Shown here: positions 12,351 to 26,279 of the stretch, piece by piece
How positions within the stretch are numbered: the stretch's first letter is position 1
How the letters are laid out: the number at the start of each line of letters is the position of its first letter
Notes under the pieces: model-generated
Database searches by the model: none
What the model was told of the DNA's origin: nothing
What the model saw: only the letters and a program-made list of their open reading frames with translations
Assembly (NCBI GenBank): GCA_963680875.1
Contig: OY804589.1
Location: 25,160,353-25,224,352 of the forward strand
Source: Bathymodiolus brooksi
Taxonomy: Eukaryota > Mollusca > Bivalvia > Mytilida > Modiolidae
DNA length: 64,000 nt
Reading direction: 5' to 3'
Position numbers and translations under genes: made by a program

Positions 12351-14280
12351 AGGGTTCTCATATCCGCCAACTGAGTACGATTGAGAGGGTTCTCATATCC
12401 GCCAACTGAGTACGATTGAGAGGGTTCTCATATCCGCCAACTGAGTTCGATTGAGAAGGCTCTCATATCCGCCAACTGAGTACGATTGAGAGGGTTCTCA
12501 TATACGCCAACTGAGTACGATTGAGAGGGTTCTCATATCCGCTAACTGAGTACAATTGAGAAGGTTCTCATATCCGCCAACTGAGTACGACTTAGAAGGT
12601 TCTCATATCCGCCAACAGAGTACGATTGAGAGGGTTCTCATATCCGCCAACTGAGTACGATTGAGAAGGTTCTCATATCCGCCAACTGAGTACGATTGAG
12701 AGGGTTCTCATATCAGCCAACTGAGTACAATTGAGAGGGTTCTCATATCCGTCAACTGAGTACGATTAAGAGGGTTCTCATATCCGCCAACTGAGTACGA
12801 TTGAGAGGGTTCTCATATCAACCAACTGAGTACGATTGAGAGGGTTCTCATATCCGCCAACTGAGTACGATTGAGAAGGTTCTCATATCCGCCAACTGAG
12901 TACGATTGAGAGGGTTTTCATATCCGCCAACTGAGAACAATTGAGAAGGTTCTCATATCCGCCAACTGAGTACGATTGAGAGGGTTCTCATATCCGCCAA
13001 CTGAGTACATTTGAGAGGGTTCTCATATCCGCCAACTGAGACCGATTGAGAGGGTTCTCATATCCGCCAACTGAGTACGATTGAGAAGGTCCTCGTATCC
13101 GCCAACTGAGTATGATTGAGAAGGTTCTCATATCCGCCAACTGAGTACGATTGAGAGGGTTCTCATATCCGCCAACTGAGTACGATTGAGAGGGTTCTCA
13201 TATCCGCCAACTGAGTACGATTGAGAGGGTTCTCATATCCGCCAACTGAGTTCGATTGAGAAGGCTCTCATATCCGCCAACTGAGTACGATTGAGAGGGT
13301 TCTCATATACGCCAACTGAGTACGATTGAGAGGGTTCTCATATCCGCTAACTGAGTACGATTGAGAGGGTTCTCATATCCGCCAACTGAGTACGATTGAG
13401 AGGGTTCTCATATCCGCCAACTGAGTACGATTGAGAAGGTTCTCATATCCGCCAACTGAGTACGATTGAGAGGGTTCTCATATCCACCAACTGAGTACGA
13501 TTGAGAGGGTTATCATATCCGCCAACTGAGTACGATTGAGGGGGTTCTCATATCCGCCAACTGAGTACGATTGAGAGGGTTCTCATATCCGCCAACTGAG
13601 TACGCTTGAGAGGGTTCTCATATCCGCCAACTGAGTACAATTGAGAGGGTTCTCATATCCGCCAACTGAGTACAATTAAGAGGGTTCTCATATCCGCCAA
13701 CTGAGTAAGATTGAGAGGGTTCTCATATCCGCCAACTGAGTACAATTGAGAGGGTTCTCATATCCACCAACTGAGTACGATTGAGAAGGTTCTCATATCC
13801 GCCAACTGAGTACAATTGAGAGGGTTCTCATATCCGCCAACTGAGTACAATTGAGAGGGTTCTCATATCCGCCAACTGAGTAATATTGAGAGGGTTCTCA
13901 TATCCGCTAACTGAGTACAATTGAGAGGGTTCTCATATCCGCCAACTGAGTACGATTGAGAGGGTTCTCATATCCGCCAACTGAATACGATTGAGAGGGT
14001 TCTCATATCCGAAAACTGAGTACAATTGAGAAGGTTCTCATATCCGCCAACTGAGTACAATTGAGAAGGTTCTCATATCCGCCAACTGAGTACGATTGAG
14101 AGGGTTCTCATATCCGCCAACTGAGTACAATTGAGAGGGTTCTCATATCCCCCAACTGAGTACAATTCAGAAGGTTCTCATATCCGCTGACTGAGTACAA
14201 TTGAGAAGGTTCTCATATCCGCCAACTGAGTACGATTGAGAGGGTTCTCATATCCGCCAGCTGAGTACGATTGAGAGGGT
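11161..14280. repeat. Long-range block, copy 1 (partner about 20.76 kb downstream)
   Basis: Rare variants recur at a constant +20,760: TATTCGCC at 11171/31931, CTGAGTTCGATTGAGAAGGC at 12441/33201, and GGTTATCATATCC at about 13509/34269. The offset equals 593 units plus the five single-base insertions lying between the copies. Scattered substitutions separate the copies, so this duplication is older than the adjacent tandem ones. Confidence 0.75.
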
Positions 14281-14435
14281 TCTCATATCCGCCAACTGAG
14301 TACGATTAGGAAGGTTCTCATATCCGCCAACTGAGTACGATTGAGAGGGTTCTCATATCCGCCAACTGAGTACAATTGAGAGGGTTCTCATATCCGTCAA
14401 CTGAGTACGATTGAGAGGGTTATCATATCAACCAA

Positions 14436-17400
14436 CTGATTACGATTGAGAGGGTTCTCATATCCGCCAACTGAGTACGATTGAGAAGGTTCTCATATCC
14501 GCCAACTGAGCACGATTGAGAGGGTTCTCATATCCGCCAACTGAGTACAATTGAGAGGGTTCTCATATCCGCCAACTGAGTACGATTGAGAGGGTTCTCA
14601 TATTCGCCAACTGAGTACAATTGAGAGGGTTCTCATATCCGCCAACTGAGTACGATTGAGAGGGTTCTCATATCCGCCAACTGAGTACGATTGAGGAGGT
14701 TCTCATATCCGCCAACTGAGTATGATTGAGAAGGTTCTCATATCCGCCAACTGAGTACGATTGAGAGGGTTCTCATATCTGCCAACTGAGTACGATTGAG
14801 AGGGTTCTCATATCCGCCAACTGAGTACGATTGAGAAGGTTCTCATATCCGCCAACTGAGTACGATTGAGAGGGTTCTCATATCCGCCAACTGAGTACAA
14901 TTGAGAGGGTTCTCATATCCGTCAACTGAGTACGATTGAGAGGGTTCTCATATCCGCCAACTGAGTACAATTGAGAGGGTTCTCATATCCGCCAACTGAG
15001 TTCGATTGAGAGGGTTCTCATATCCGCCAACTGAGTACGATTGATGATGTTCTCGTATCCGCCAACTGAGTATGATTGAGAAGGTTCTCATATCCGCCAA
15101 CTGAGTACGATTGAGAGGGTTCTCATATCCGCCAACTGAGTACGATTGAGAGGGTTCTCATATCTGCCAACTGAGTACGATTGAGAAGGTTCTCATTTCC
15201 GCCAACTGAGTACGATTGAGAGGGTTCTCATATCCGCCAACTGAGTACGATTGAGAGGGTTCTCATATCCGCCAACTGAGTACAATTGAGAAGGTTCTCA
15301 TATTCGCTAACTGAGTAAAATTGAGAAGGTTCTCATATCCGCCAACTGAGTACGATTTAGAAGGTTCTCATATCCGCCAACAGAGTACGATTGAGAGGGT
15401 TCTCATATCCGCCAACTGAGTACGATTGAGAAGGTTCTCATATCCGCCAACTGAGTACGATTGAGAGGGTTCTCATATCCGCCAACTGAGTACAATTGAG
15501 AGGGTTCTCATATCCGTCAACTGAGTACGATTGAGAGGGTTCTCATATCCGCCAACTGAGTACGATTGAGAGGGTTCTCATATCAACCAACTGAGTACGA
15601 TTGAGAGGGTTCTCATATCCGCCAACTGAGTACGATTGAGAGGGTTTTCATATCCGCCAACTGAGAACAATTGAGAGGGTTCTCATATCCGCCAACTGAG
15701 TACGATTGAGAGGGTTCTCATATCCGCCAACTGAGTACATTTGAGAGGGTTCTCATATCCGCCAACTGAGACCGATTGAGAGGGTTCTCATATCCGCCAA
15801 CTGAGTACGATTGAGAAGGTTCTCGTATCCGCCAACTGAGTATGATTGAGAAGGTTCTCATATCCGCCAACTGAGTACGATTGAGAGGGTTCTCATATCC
15901 GCCAACTGAGTATGATTGAGAGGGTTCTCATATCCGTCAACTGAGTACGATTGAGAGGGTTCTCATATCCGCCAACTGAGTACGATTGAGAAGGCTCTCA
16001 TATCCGCCAACTGAGTACGATTGAGAGGGTTCTCATATACGCCAACTGAGTACGATTGAGAGGGTTCTCATATCCGCCAACTGAGTACGATTGAGAGGGT
16101 TCTCATATCCGCCAACAGAGTACGATTGAGAGGGTTCTCATATCCACCAACTGAGTACGACTGAGAAGGGTTCTCATATCCGCCAACTGTGTACGATTGA
16201 GAGGGTTCTCATATCAACCAAATGAGTACGATTGAGAGGGTTCTCATATCCGCCAACTGAGTACGATTGAGAGGGTTCTCATATCTGCCAACTGAGTACG
16301 ATTGAGAGGGTTCTCATATCCGCCAACTGAGTACGATTGAGAAGGTTCTCATATCCGCCAACTGAGTACGATTGAGAGGGTTCTCATATCCGCCAACTGA
16401 GTACAATTGAGAGGGTTCTCATATCCGTCAACTGAGTACGATTGAGAGGGTTCTCATATCCGCCAACTGAGTACAATTGAGAGGGTTCTCATATCCGCCA
16501 ACTGAGTTCGATTGAGAGGGTTCTCATATCCGCCAACTGAGTACGATTGATGAGGTTCTCGTATCCGCCAACTGAGTATGATTGAGAAGGTTCTCATATC
16601 CGCCAACTGAGTACGATTGAGAGGGTTCTCATATCCGCCAACTGAGTACGATTGAGAGGGTTCTCATATCTGCCAACTGAGTACGATTGAGAAGGTTCTC
16701 ATATCCGCCAACTGAGTACGATTGAGAGGGTTCTCATATCCGCCAACTGAGTACAATTGAGAAGGTTCTCATATCCGCTAACTGAGTAAAATTGAGAAGG
16801 TTCTCATATCCGCCAACTGAGTACGATTTAGAAGGTTCTCATATCCGCCAACAGAGTACGATTGAGAGGGTTCTCATATCCGCCAACTGAGTACGATTGA
16901 GAAGGTTCTCATATCCGCCAACTGATTACGATTGAGAGGGTTCTCATATCCGCCAACTGAGTACGATTGAGAAGGTTCTCATATCCGCCAACTGAGCACG
17001 ATTGAGAGGGTTCTCATATCCGCCAACTGAGTACAATTGAGAGGGTTCTCATATCCGCCAACTGAGTACGATTGAGAGGGTTCTCATATTCGCCAACTGA
17101 GTACAATTGAGAGGGTTCTCATATCCGCCAACTGAGTACGATTGAGAGGGTTCTCATATCCGCCAACTGAGTACGATTGAGGAGGTTCTCATATCCGCCA
17201 ACTGAGTATGATTGAGAAGGTTCTCATATCCGCCAACTGAGTACGATTGAGAGGGTTCTCATATCTGCCAACTGAGTACGATTGAGAGGGTTCTCATATC
17301 CGCCAACTGAGTACGATTGAGAAGGTTCTCATATCCGCCAACTGAGTACGATTGAGAGGGTTCTCATATCCGCCAACTGAGTACAATTGAGAGGGTTCTC

Positions 17401-19407
17401 ATATCCGTCAACTGAGTACGATTGAGAGGGTTCTCATATCCGCCAACTGAGTACAATTGAGAGGGTTCTCATATCCGCCAACTGAGTTCGATTGAGAGGG
17501 TTCTCATATCCGCCAACTGAGTACGATTGATGATGTTCTCGTATCCGCCAACTGAGTATGATTGAGAAGGTTCTCATATCCGCCAACTGAGTACGATTGA
17601 GAGGGTTCTCATATCCGCCAACTGAGTACGATTGAGAGGGTTCTCATATCTGCCAACTGAGTACGATTGAGAAGGTTATCATTTCCGCCAACTGAGTACG
17701 ATTGAGAGGGTTCTCATATCCGCCAACTGAGTACGATTGAGAGGGTTCTCATATCCGCCAACTGAGTACAATTGAGAAGGTTCTCATATTCGCTAACTGA
17801 GTAAAATTGAGAAGGTTCTCATATCCGCCAACTGAGTACGATTTAGAAGGTTCTCATATCCGCCAACAGAGTACGATTGAGAGGGTTCTCATATCCGCCA
17901 ACTGAGTACGATTGAGAAGGTTCTCATATCCGCCAACTGAGTACGATTGAGAGGGTTCTCATATCCGCCAACTGAGTACAATTGAGAGGGTTCTCATATC
18001 CGTCAACTGAGTACGATTGAGAGGGTTCTCATATCCGCCAACTGAGTACGATTGAGAGGGTTCTCATATCAACCAACTGAGTACGATTGAGAGGGTTCTC
18101 ATATCCGCCAACTGAGTACGATTGAGAGGGTTTTCATATCCGCCAACTGAGAACAATTGAGAGGGTTCTCATATCCGCCAACTGAGTACGATTGAGAGGG
18201 TTCTCATATCCGCCAACTGAGTACATTTGAGAGGGTTCTCATATCCGCCAACTGAGACCGATTGAGAGGGTTCTCATATCCGCCAACTGAGTACGATTGA
18301 GAAGGTTCTCGTATCCGCCAACTGAGTATGATTGAGAAGGTTCTCATATCCGCCAACTGAGTACGATTGAGAGGGTTCTCATATCCGCCAACTGAGTATG
18401 ATTGAGAGGGTTCTCATATCCGTCAACTGAGTACGATTGAGAGGGTTCTCATATCCGCCAACTGAGTACGATTGAGAAGGCTCTCATATCCGCCAACTGA
18501 GTACGATTGAGAGGGTTCTCATATACGCCAACTGAGTACGATTGAGAGGGTTCTCATATCCGCCAACTGAGTACGATTGAGAGGGTTCTCATATCCGCCA
18601 ACAGAGTACGATTGAGAGGGTTCTCATATCCACCAACTGAGTACGACTGAGAAGGGTTCTCATATCCGCCAACTGTGTACGATTGAGAGGGTTCTCATAT
18701 CAACCAAATGAGTACGATTGAGAGGGTTCTCATATCCGCCAACTGAGTACGATTGAGAGGGTTCTCATATCTGCCAACTGAGTACGATTGAGAGGGTTCT
18801 CATATCCGCCAACTGAGTACGATTGAGAAGGTTCTCATATCCGCCAACTGAGTACGATTGAGAGGGTTCTCATATCCGCCAACTGAGTACAATTGAGAGG
18901 GTTCTCATATCCGTCAACTGAGTACGATTGAGAGGGTTCTCATATCCGCCAACTGAGTACAATTGAGAGGGTTCTCATATCCGCCAACTGAGTTCGATTG
19001 AGAGGGTTCTCATATCCGCCAACTGAGTACGATTGATGAGGTTCTCGTATCCGCCAACTGAGTATGATTGAGAAGGTTCTCATATCCGCCAACTGAGTAC
19101 GATTGAGAGGGTTCTCATATCCGCCAACTGAGTACGATTGAGAGGGTTCTCATATCTGCCAACTGAGTACGATTGAGAAGGTTCTCATATCCGCCAACTG
19201 AGTACGATTGAGAGGGTTCTCATATCCGCCAACTGAGTACAATTGAGAAGGTTCTCATATCCGCTAACTGAGTAAAATTGAGAAGGTTCTCATATCCGCC
19301 AACTGAGTACGATTTAGAAGGTTCTCATATCCGCCAACAGAGTACGATTGAGAGGGTTCTCATATCCGCCAACTGAGTACGATTGAGAAGGTTCTCATAT
19401 CCGCCAA
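14436..19407. repeat. 2,486-bp tandem duplication carrying a +1-bp marker
   Basis: The stretch from about 14436 to 16921 is copied at about 16922 to 19407, an offset of 71 units plus one base. Shared markers are TTGATGATGT at 15041/17527 and the phase-shifting CTGAGAAGGG at 16161/18647. A private TTATCATTTCC occurs near 17687, against TTCTCATTTCC in copy 1. The inserted G was therefore copied along with the block. Confidence 0.85.
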
Positions 19408-20599
19408 CTGAGTACGATTGAGAGGGTTCTCATATCCGCCAACTGAGTACAATTGAGAGGGTTCTCATATCCGTCAACTGAGTACGATTGAGAGGGTTCT
19501 CATATCCGCCAACTGAGTACGATTGAGAGGGTTCTCATATCAACCAACTGAGTACGATTGAGAGGGTTCTCATATCCGCCAACTGAGTACGATTGAGAAG
19601 GTTCTCATATCCGCCAACTGAGTACGATTGAGAGGGTTTTCATAACCGCCAACTGAGAACAATTGAGAGGGTTCTCATATCCGCCAACTGAGTACGATTG
19701 AGAGGGTTCTCATATCCGCCAACTGAGTACATTTGAGAGGGTTCTCATATCCGCCAACTGAGACCGATTGAGAGGGTTCTCATATCCGCCAACTGAGTAT
19801 GATTGAGAAGGTTCTCATATCCGCCAACTGAGTACGATTGAGAGGGTTCTCATATCCGCCAACTGAGTACGATTGAGAGGGTTCTCATATCCGTCAACTG
19901 AGTACGATTGAGAGGGTTCTCATATCCGCCAACTGAGTACGATTGAGAAGGCTCTCATATCCGCCAACTGAGTACGATTGAGAGGGTTCTCATATACGCC
20001 AACTGAGTACGATTGAGAGGGTTCTCATATCCGCCAACTGAGTACGATTGAGAGGGTTCTCATATCCGCCAACTGAGTACGACTGAGAAGGGTTCTCATA
20101 TCCGCCAACTGTGTACGATTGAGAGGGTTCTCATATCAACCAAATGAGTACGATTGAGAGGGTTCTCATATCCGCCAACTGAGTACGATTGAGGGGGTTC
20201 TCATATCCGCCAACTGAGTACGATTGAGAGGGTTCTCATATCCGCCAACTGAGTACGATTGAGAGGGTTCTCATATCCGCCAACTGAGTACAATTGAGAG
20301 GGTTCTCATATCCGCCAACTGAGTACAATTGAGAGGGTTCTCATATCCGCCAACTGAGTAAGATTGAGAGGGTTCTCATATCCGCCAACTGAGTACAATT
20401 GAGAGGGTTCTCATATCCGCCAACTGAGTACGATTGAGAAGGTTCTCATATCCGCCAACTGAGTACAATTGAGAGGGTTCTCATATCCGCCAACTGAGTA
20501 CAATTGAGAGGGTTCTCATATCCGCCAACTGAGTAATATTGAGAGGGTTCTCATATCCGCTAACTGAGTACAATTGAGAGGGTTCTCATATCCGCCAAC

Positions 20600-23500
20600 T
20601 GAGTACGATTGAGAGGGTTCTCATATCCGCCAACTGAATACGATTGAGAGGGTTCTCATATCCGAAAACTGAGTACAATTGAGAAGGTTCTCATATCCGC
20701 CAACTGAGTACAATTGAGAAGGTTCTCATATCCGCTAACTGAGTACGATTGAGAGGGTTCTCATATCCGCCAACTGAGTACAATTGAGAGGGTTCTCATA
20801 TCCCCCAACTGAGTAAAATTGAGAAGGTTCTCATATCCGCTGACTGAGTACAATTGAGAAGGTTCTCATATCCGCCAACTGAGTACGATTGAGAGGGTTC
20901 TCATATCCGCCAGCTGAGTACGATTGAGAGGGTTCTCATATCCGCCAACTGAGTACGATTAGGAAGGTTCTCATATCCGCCAACTGAGTACGATTGAGAG
21001 GGTTCTCATATCCGCCAACTGAGTACAATTGAGAGGGTTCTCATATCCGTCAACTGAGTACGATTGAGAGGGTTCTCATATCAACCAACTGATTAACATT
21101 GGGAGGGTTCTCATATCCGCCAACTGAGTACGATTGAGAAGGTTCTCATATCCGCCAACTGAGCACGATTGAGAGGGTTCTCATATCCGCCAACTGAGTA
21201 CAATTGAGAGGGTTCTCATATCCGCCAACTGAGTACGATTGAGAGGGTTCTCATATTCGCCAACTGAGTACAATTGAGAGGGTTCTTATATCCGCCAACT
21301 GAGTACGATTGAGAGGGTTCTCATATCCGCCAACTGAGTACGATTGAGGAGGTTCTCGTATCCGCCAACTGAGTATGATTGAGAAGGTTCTCATATCCGC
21401 CAACTGCGTACGATTGAGAGGGTTCTCATATCCGCCAACTGAGTACGATTGAGAGGGTTCTCATATCCGCCAACTGAGTACGATTGAGAAGGTTCTCATA
21501 TCCGCCAACTGAGTACGATTGAGAGGGTTCTCATATCCGCCAACTGAGTACAATTGAGAGGGGTCTCATATCCGTCAACTGAGTACGATTGAGAGGGTTC
21601 TCATATCCGCCAACTGAGTACAATTGAGAGGGTTCTCATATCCGCCAACTGAGTACGATTGAGAGGGTTCTCATATCCGCCAACTGAGTACGATTGAGGA
21701 GGTTCTCGTATCCGCCAACTGAGTATGATTGAGAAGGTTCTCATATCCGCCAACTGAGTACGATTGAGAGGGTTCTCATATCCGCCAACTGAGTACGATT
21801 GAGAGGGTTCTCATATCTGCCAACTGAGTACGATTGAGAAGGTTCTCATATCCGCCAACTGAGTACGATTGAGAGGGTTCTCATATCCGCCAACTGAGTA
21901 CGATTGAGACGGTTCTCATATCCACCAACTGAGTACGATTGAGAAGGTTCTCATATCCGCCAACTGAGTACGATTGAGAGGGTTCTCATATCCGCCAACT
22001 GAGTACAATTGAGAGGGTTCTCATATCCATCAACTGAGTACGATTGAGAGGGTTCTCATATCCGCCAACTGAGTACGATTGAGAGGGTTCTCATATCAAC
22101 CAACTGAGCAATATTGAGAGGGTTCTCATATCCGCTAACTGAGTACAATTGAGAGGGTTCTCATATCCGCCAACTGAGTACGATTGAGAGGGTTCTCATA
22201 TCCGCCAACTGAATACGATTGAGAGGGTTCTCATATCCGAAAACTGAGTACAATTGAGAAGGTTCTCATATCCGCCAACTGAGTACAATTGAGAAGGTTC
22301 TCATATCCGCCAACTGAATACAATTGAGAAGGTTCTCATATCCGCCAACTGAGTACGATTGAGAGGGTTCTCATATCCGCCAGCTGAGTACGATTGAGAG
22401 GGTTCTCATATCCGCCAACTGAGTACGATTAGGAAGGTTCTCATATCCGCCAACTGAGTACGATTGAGAGGGTTCTCATATCCGCCAACTGAGTACAATT
22501 GAGAGGGTTCTTATATCCGTCAACTGAGTACGATTGAGAGGGTTCTCATATCAACCAACTGATTAACATTGGGAGGGTTCTCATATCCGCCAACTGAGTA
22601 CGATTGAGAAGGTTCTCATATCCGCCAACTGAGCACGATTGAGAGGGTTCTCATATCCGCCAACTGAGTACAATTGAGAGGGTTCTCATATCCGCCAACT
22701 GAGTACGATTGAGAGGGTTCTCATATTCGCCAACTGAGTACAATTGAGAGGGTTCTTATATCCGCCAACTGAGTACAATTGAGAGGGTTCTCATATCCGC
22801 CAACTGAGTACGATTGAGGAGGTTCTCGTATCCGCCAACTGAGTATGATTGAGAAGGTTCTCATATCCGCCAACTGCGTACGATTGAGAGGGTTCTCATA
22901 TCCGCCAACTGAGTACGATTGAGAGGGTTCTCATATCCGCCAACTGAGTACGATTGAGAAGGTTCTCATATCCGCCAACTGAGTACGATTGAGAGGGTTC
23001 TCATATCCGCCAACTGAGTACAATTGAGAGGGGTCTCATATCCGTCAACTGAGTACGATTGAGAGGGTTCTCATATCCGCCAACTGAGTACAATTGAGAG
23101 GGTTCTCATATCCGCCAACTGAGTACGATTGAGAGGGTTCTCATATCCGCCAACTGAGTACGATTGAGGAGGTTCTCGTATCCGCCAACTGAGTATGATT
23201 GAGAAGGTTCTCATATCCGCCAACTGAGTACGATTGAGAGGGTTCTCATATCCGCCAACTGAGTACGATTGAGAGGGTTCTCATATCTGCCAACTGAGTA
23301 CGATTGAGAAGGTTCTCATATCCGCCAACTGAGTACGATTGAGAGGGTTCTCATATCCGCCAACTGAGTACGATTGAGACGGTTCTCATATCCACCAACT
23401 GAGTACGATTGAGAAGGTTCTCATATCCGCCAACTGAGTACGATTGAGAGGGTTCTCATATCCGCCAACTGAGTACAATTGAGAGGGTTCTCATATCCAT

Positions 23501-24480
23501 CAACTGAGTACGATTGAGAGGGTTCTCATATCCGCCAACTGAGTACGATTGAGAGGGTTCTCATATCAACCAACTGAGTAATATTGAGAGGGTTCTCATA
23601 TCCGCTAACTGAGTACAATTGAGAGGGTTCTCATATCCGCCAACTGAGTACGATTGAGAGGGTTCTCATATCCGCCAACTGAATACGATTGAGAGGGTTC
23701 TCATATCCGAAAACTGAGTACAATTGAGAAGGTTCTCATATCCGCCAACTGAGTACAATTGAGAAGGTTCTCATATCCGCCAACTGAGTACGATTGAGAG
23801 GGTTCTCATATCCGCCAACTGAGTACAATTGAGAGGGTTCTCATATCCCCCAACTGAGTAAAATTGAGAAGGTTCTCATATCCGCTGACTGAGTACAATT
23901 GAGAAGGTTCTCATATCCGCCAACTGAGTACGATTGAGAGGGTTCTCATATCCGCCAGCTGAGTACGATTGAGAGGGTTCTCATATCCGCCAACTGAGTA
24001 CGATTAGGAAGGTTCTCATATCCGCCAACTGAGTACGATTGAGAGGGTTCTCATATCCGCCAACTGAGTACAATTGAGAGGGTTCTCATATCCGTCAACT
24101 GAGTACGATTGAGAGGGTTCTCATATCAACCAACTGATTACCATTGGGAGGGTTCTCATATCCGCCAACTGAGTACGATTGAGAAGGTTCTCATATCCGC
24201 CAACTGAGCACGATTGAGAGGGTTCTCATATCCGCCAACTGAGTACAATTGAGAGGGTTCTCATATCCGCCAACTGAGTACGATTGAGAGGGTTCTCATA
24301 TTCGCCAACTGAGTACAATTGAGAGGGTTCTTATATCCGCCAACTGAGTACGATTGAGAGGGTTCTCATATCCGCCAACTGAGTACGATTGAGGAGGTTC
24401 TCGTATCCGCCAACTGAGTATGATTGAGAAGGTTCTCATATCCGCCAACTGCGTACGATTGAGAGGGTTCTCATATCCGC
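20600..24480. repeat. Three-copy amplified segment (1,470- and 1,575-bp offsets)
   Basis: The unusual unit GATTAACATTGGGAGGG occurs at 21091 and 22561, and its relative GATTACCATTGGG at 24136, giving offsets of 42 and 45 units. The same pair recurs near 37053 and 38628, again 45 units apart. The whole segment therefore has a relative about 14 kb downstream. Ends are approximate. Confidence 0.7.
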
Positions 24481-26279
24481 CAACTGAGTACGATTGAGAG
24501 GGTTCTCATATCCGCCAACTGAGTACGATTGAGAAGGTTCTCATATCTGCCAACTGAGTACGATTGAGAGGGTTCTCATATCCGCCAACTGAGTACAATT
24601 GAGAGGGTTCTCATATCCGTCAACTGAGTACGATTGAGAGGGTTCTCATATCCGCCAACTGAGTACAATTGAGAGGGTTCTCATATCCGCCAACTGAGTA
24701 CGATTGAGGAGGTTCTCGTATCCGCCAACTGAGTACGATTGAGAGGGTTCTCATATCCGCCAACTGAGTACAATTGAGAGGGTTCTCATATCCATCAACT
24801 GAGTACGATTGAGAGGGTTCTCATATCCGCCAACTGAGTACGATTGAGAGGGTTCTCATATCAACCAACTGAGTACGATTGAGAGGGTTCTCATATCCGC
24901 CAACTGAGTACGATTGAGAAGGTTCTCATATCAGCCAACTGAGTACGATTGAGAGGGTTCTCATATCCGCAAACTGAGTACAATTGAGAGGGTTCTCATA
25001 TCCGCCAACTGAGTAATATTGAGAGGGTTCTCATATCCGCTAACTGAGTACAATTGAGAGGGTTCTCATATCCGCCAACTGAGTACGATTGAGAGGGTTC
25101 TCATATCCGCCAACTGAGTACGATTGAGAGGGTTCTCATATCCGAAAACTGAGTACGATTGAGAGGGTTCTCATATCCGCCAACTGAGTACGATTGAGAA
25201 GGTTCTCATATCTGCCAACTGAGTACAATTGAGAGGGTTCTCATATCTGCCAACTGAGTACAATTGAGAAGGTTCTCATATCCGCTAACCGAGTACAATT
25301 GAGAAGGTTCTCATATCCGCCAACTGAGTACGATTGAGAGGGTTCTCATATCCGCCAACTGAGTACGATTGAGAGGGTTCTCATATCTGCCAACTGAGTA
25401 CGATTGAGAGGGTTCTCATATCCACCAACTGAGTACGATTGAGAGGGTTCCCATATCCACCAACTGAGTACGATTGAGAGGGTTCTCATATCCGCCAACT
25501 GAGTACGATTGAGAAGGTTCTCATATCCGCCAACTGAGTACGATTGAGAGGGTTCTCATATCCGCCAACTGAGTACAATTGAGAGGGTTCTCATATCCGC
25601 CAACTGAGTACAATTGAGAAGGTTCTCATATCCGCTAACTGAGTACAATTGAGAAGGTTCTCATATCCGCCAACTGAGTACGATTTAGAAGGTTCTCATA
25701 TCCGCCAACAGAGTACGATTGAGAGGGTTCTCATATCCGCCAACTGAGTACGATTGAGAAGGTTCTCATATCCGCCAACTGAGTACGATTGAGAGGGTTC
25801 TCATATCCGCCAATTGAGTACAATTGAGAGGGTTCTCATATCCGTCAACTGAGTACGATTGAGAGGGTTCTCATATCCGCCAACTGAGTACGATTGAGAG
25901 GGTTCTCATATCAACCAACTGAGGACGATTGAGAGGGTTCTCATATCCGCCAACTGAGTACGATTGAGAAGGTTCTCATATCCGCCAACTGAGTACGATT
26001 GAGAGGGTTCTCATATCCGCCAACTGAGAACAATTGAGGGGGTTCTCATATCCGCCAACTGAGTACGATTGAGAGGGTTCTCATATCCGCCAACTGAGTA
26101 CATTTGAGAGGGTTCTCATATCCGCCAACTGAGACCGATTGAGAGGGTTCTCATATCCGCCAACTGAGTACGATTGAGAGGGTTCTCATATCTGCCAACT
26201 GAGTACGATTGAGAAGGTTCTCATATCCGCCAACTGAGTACGATTGAGAGGGTTCTCATATCCGCCATCTGAGTACGAT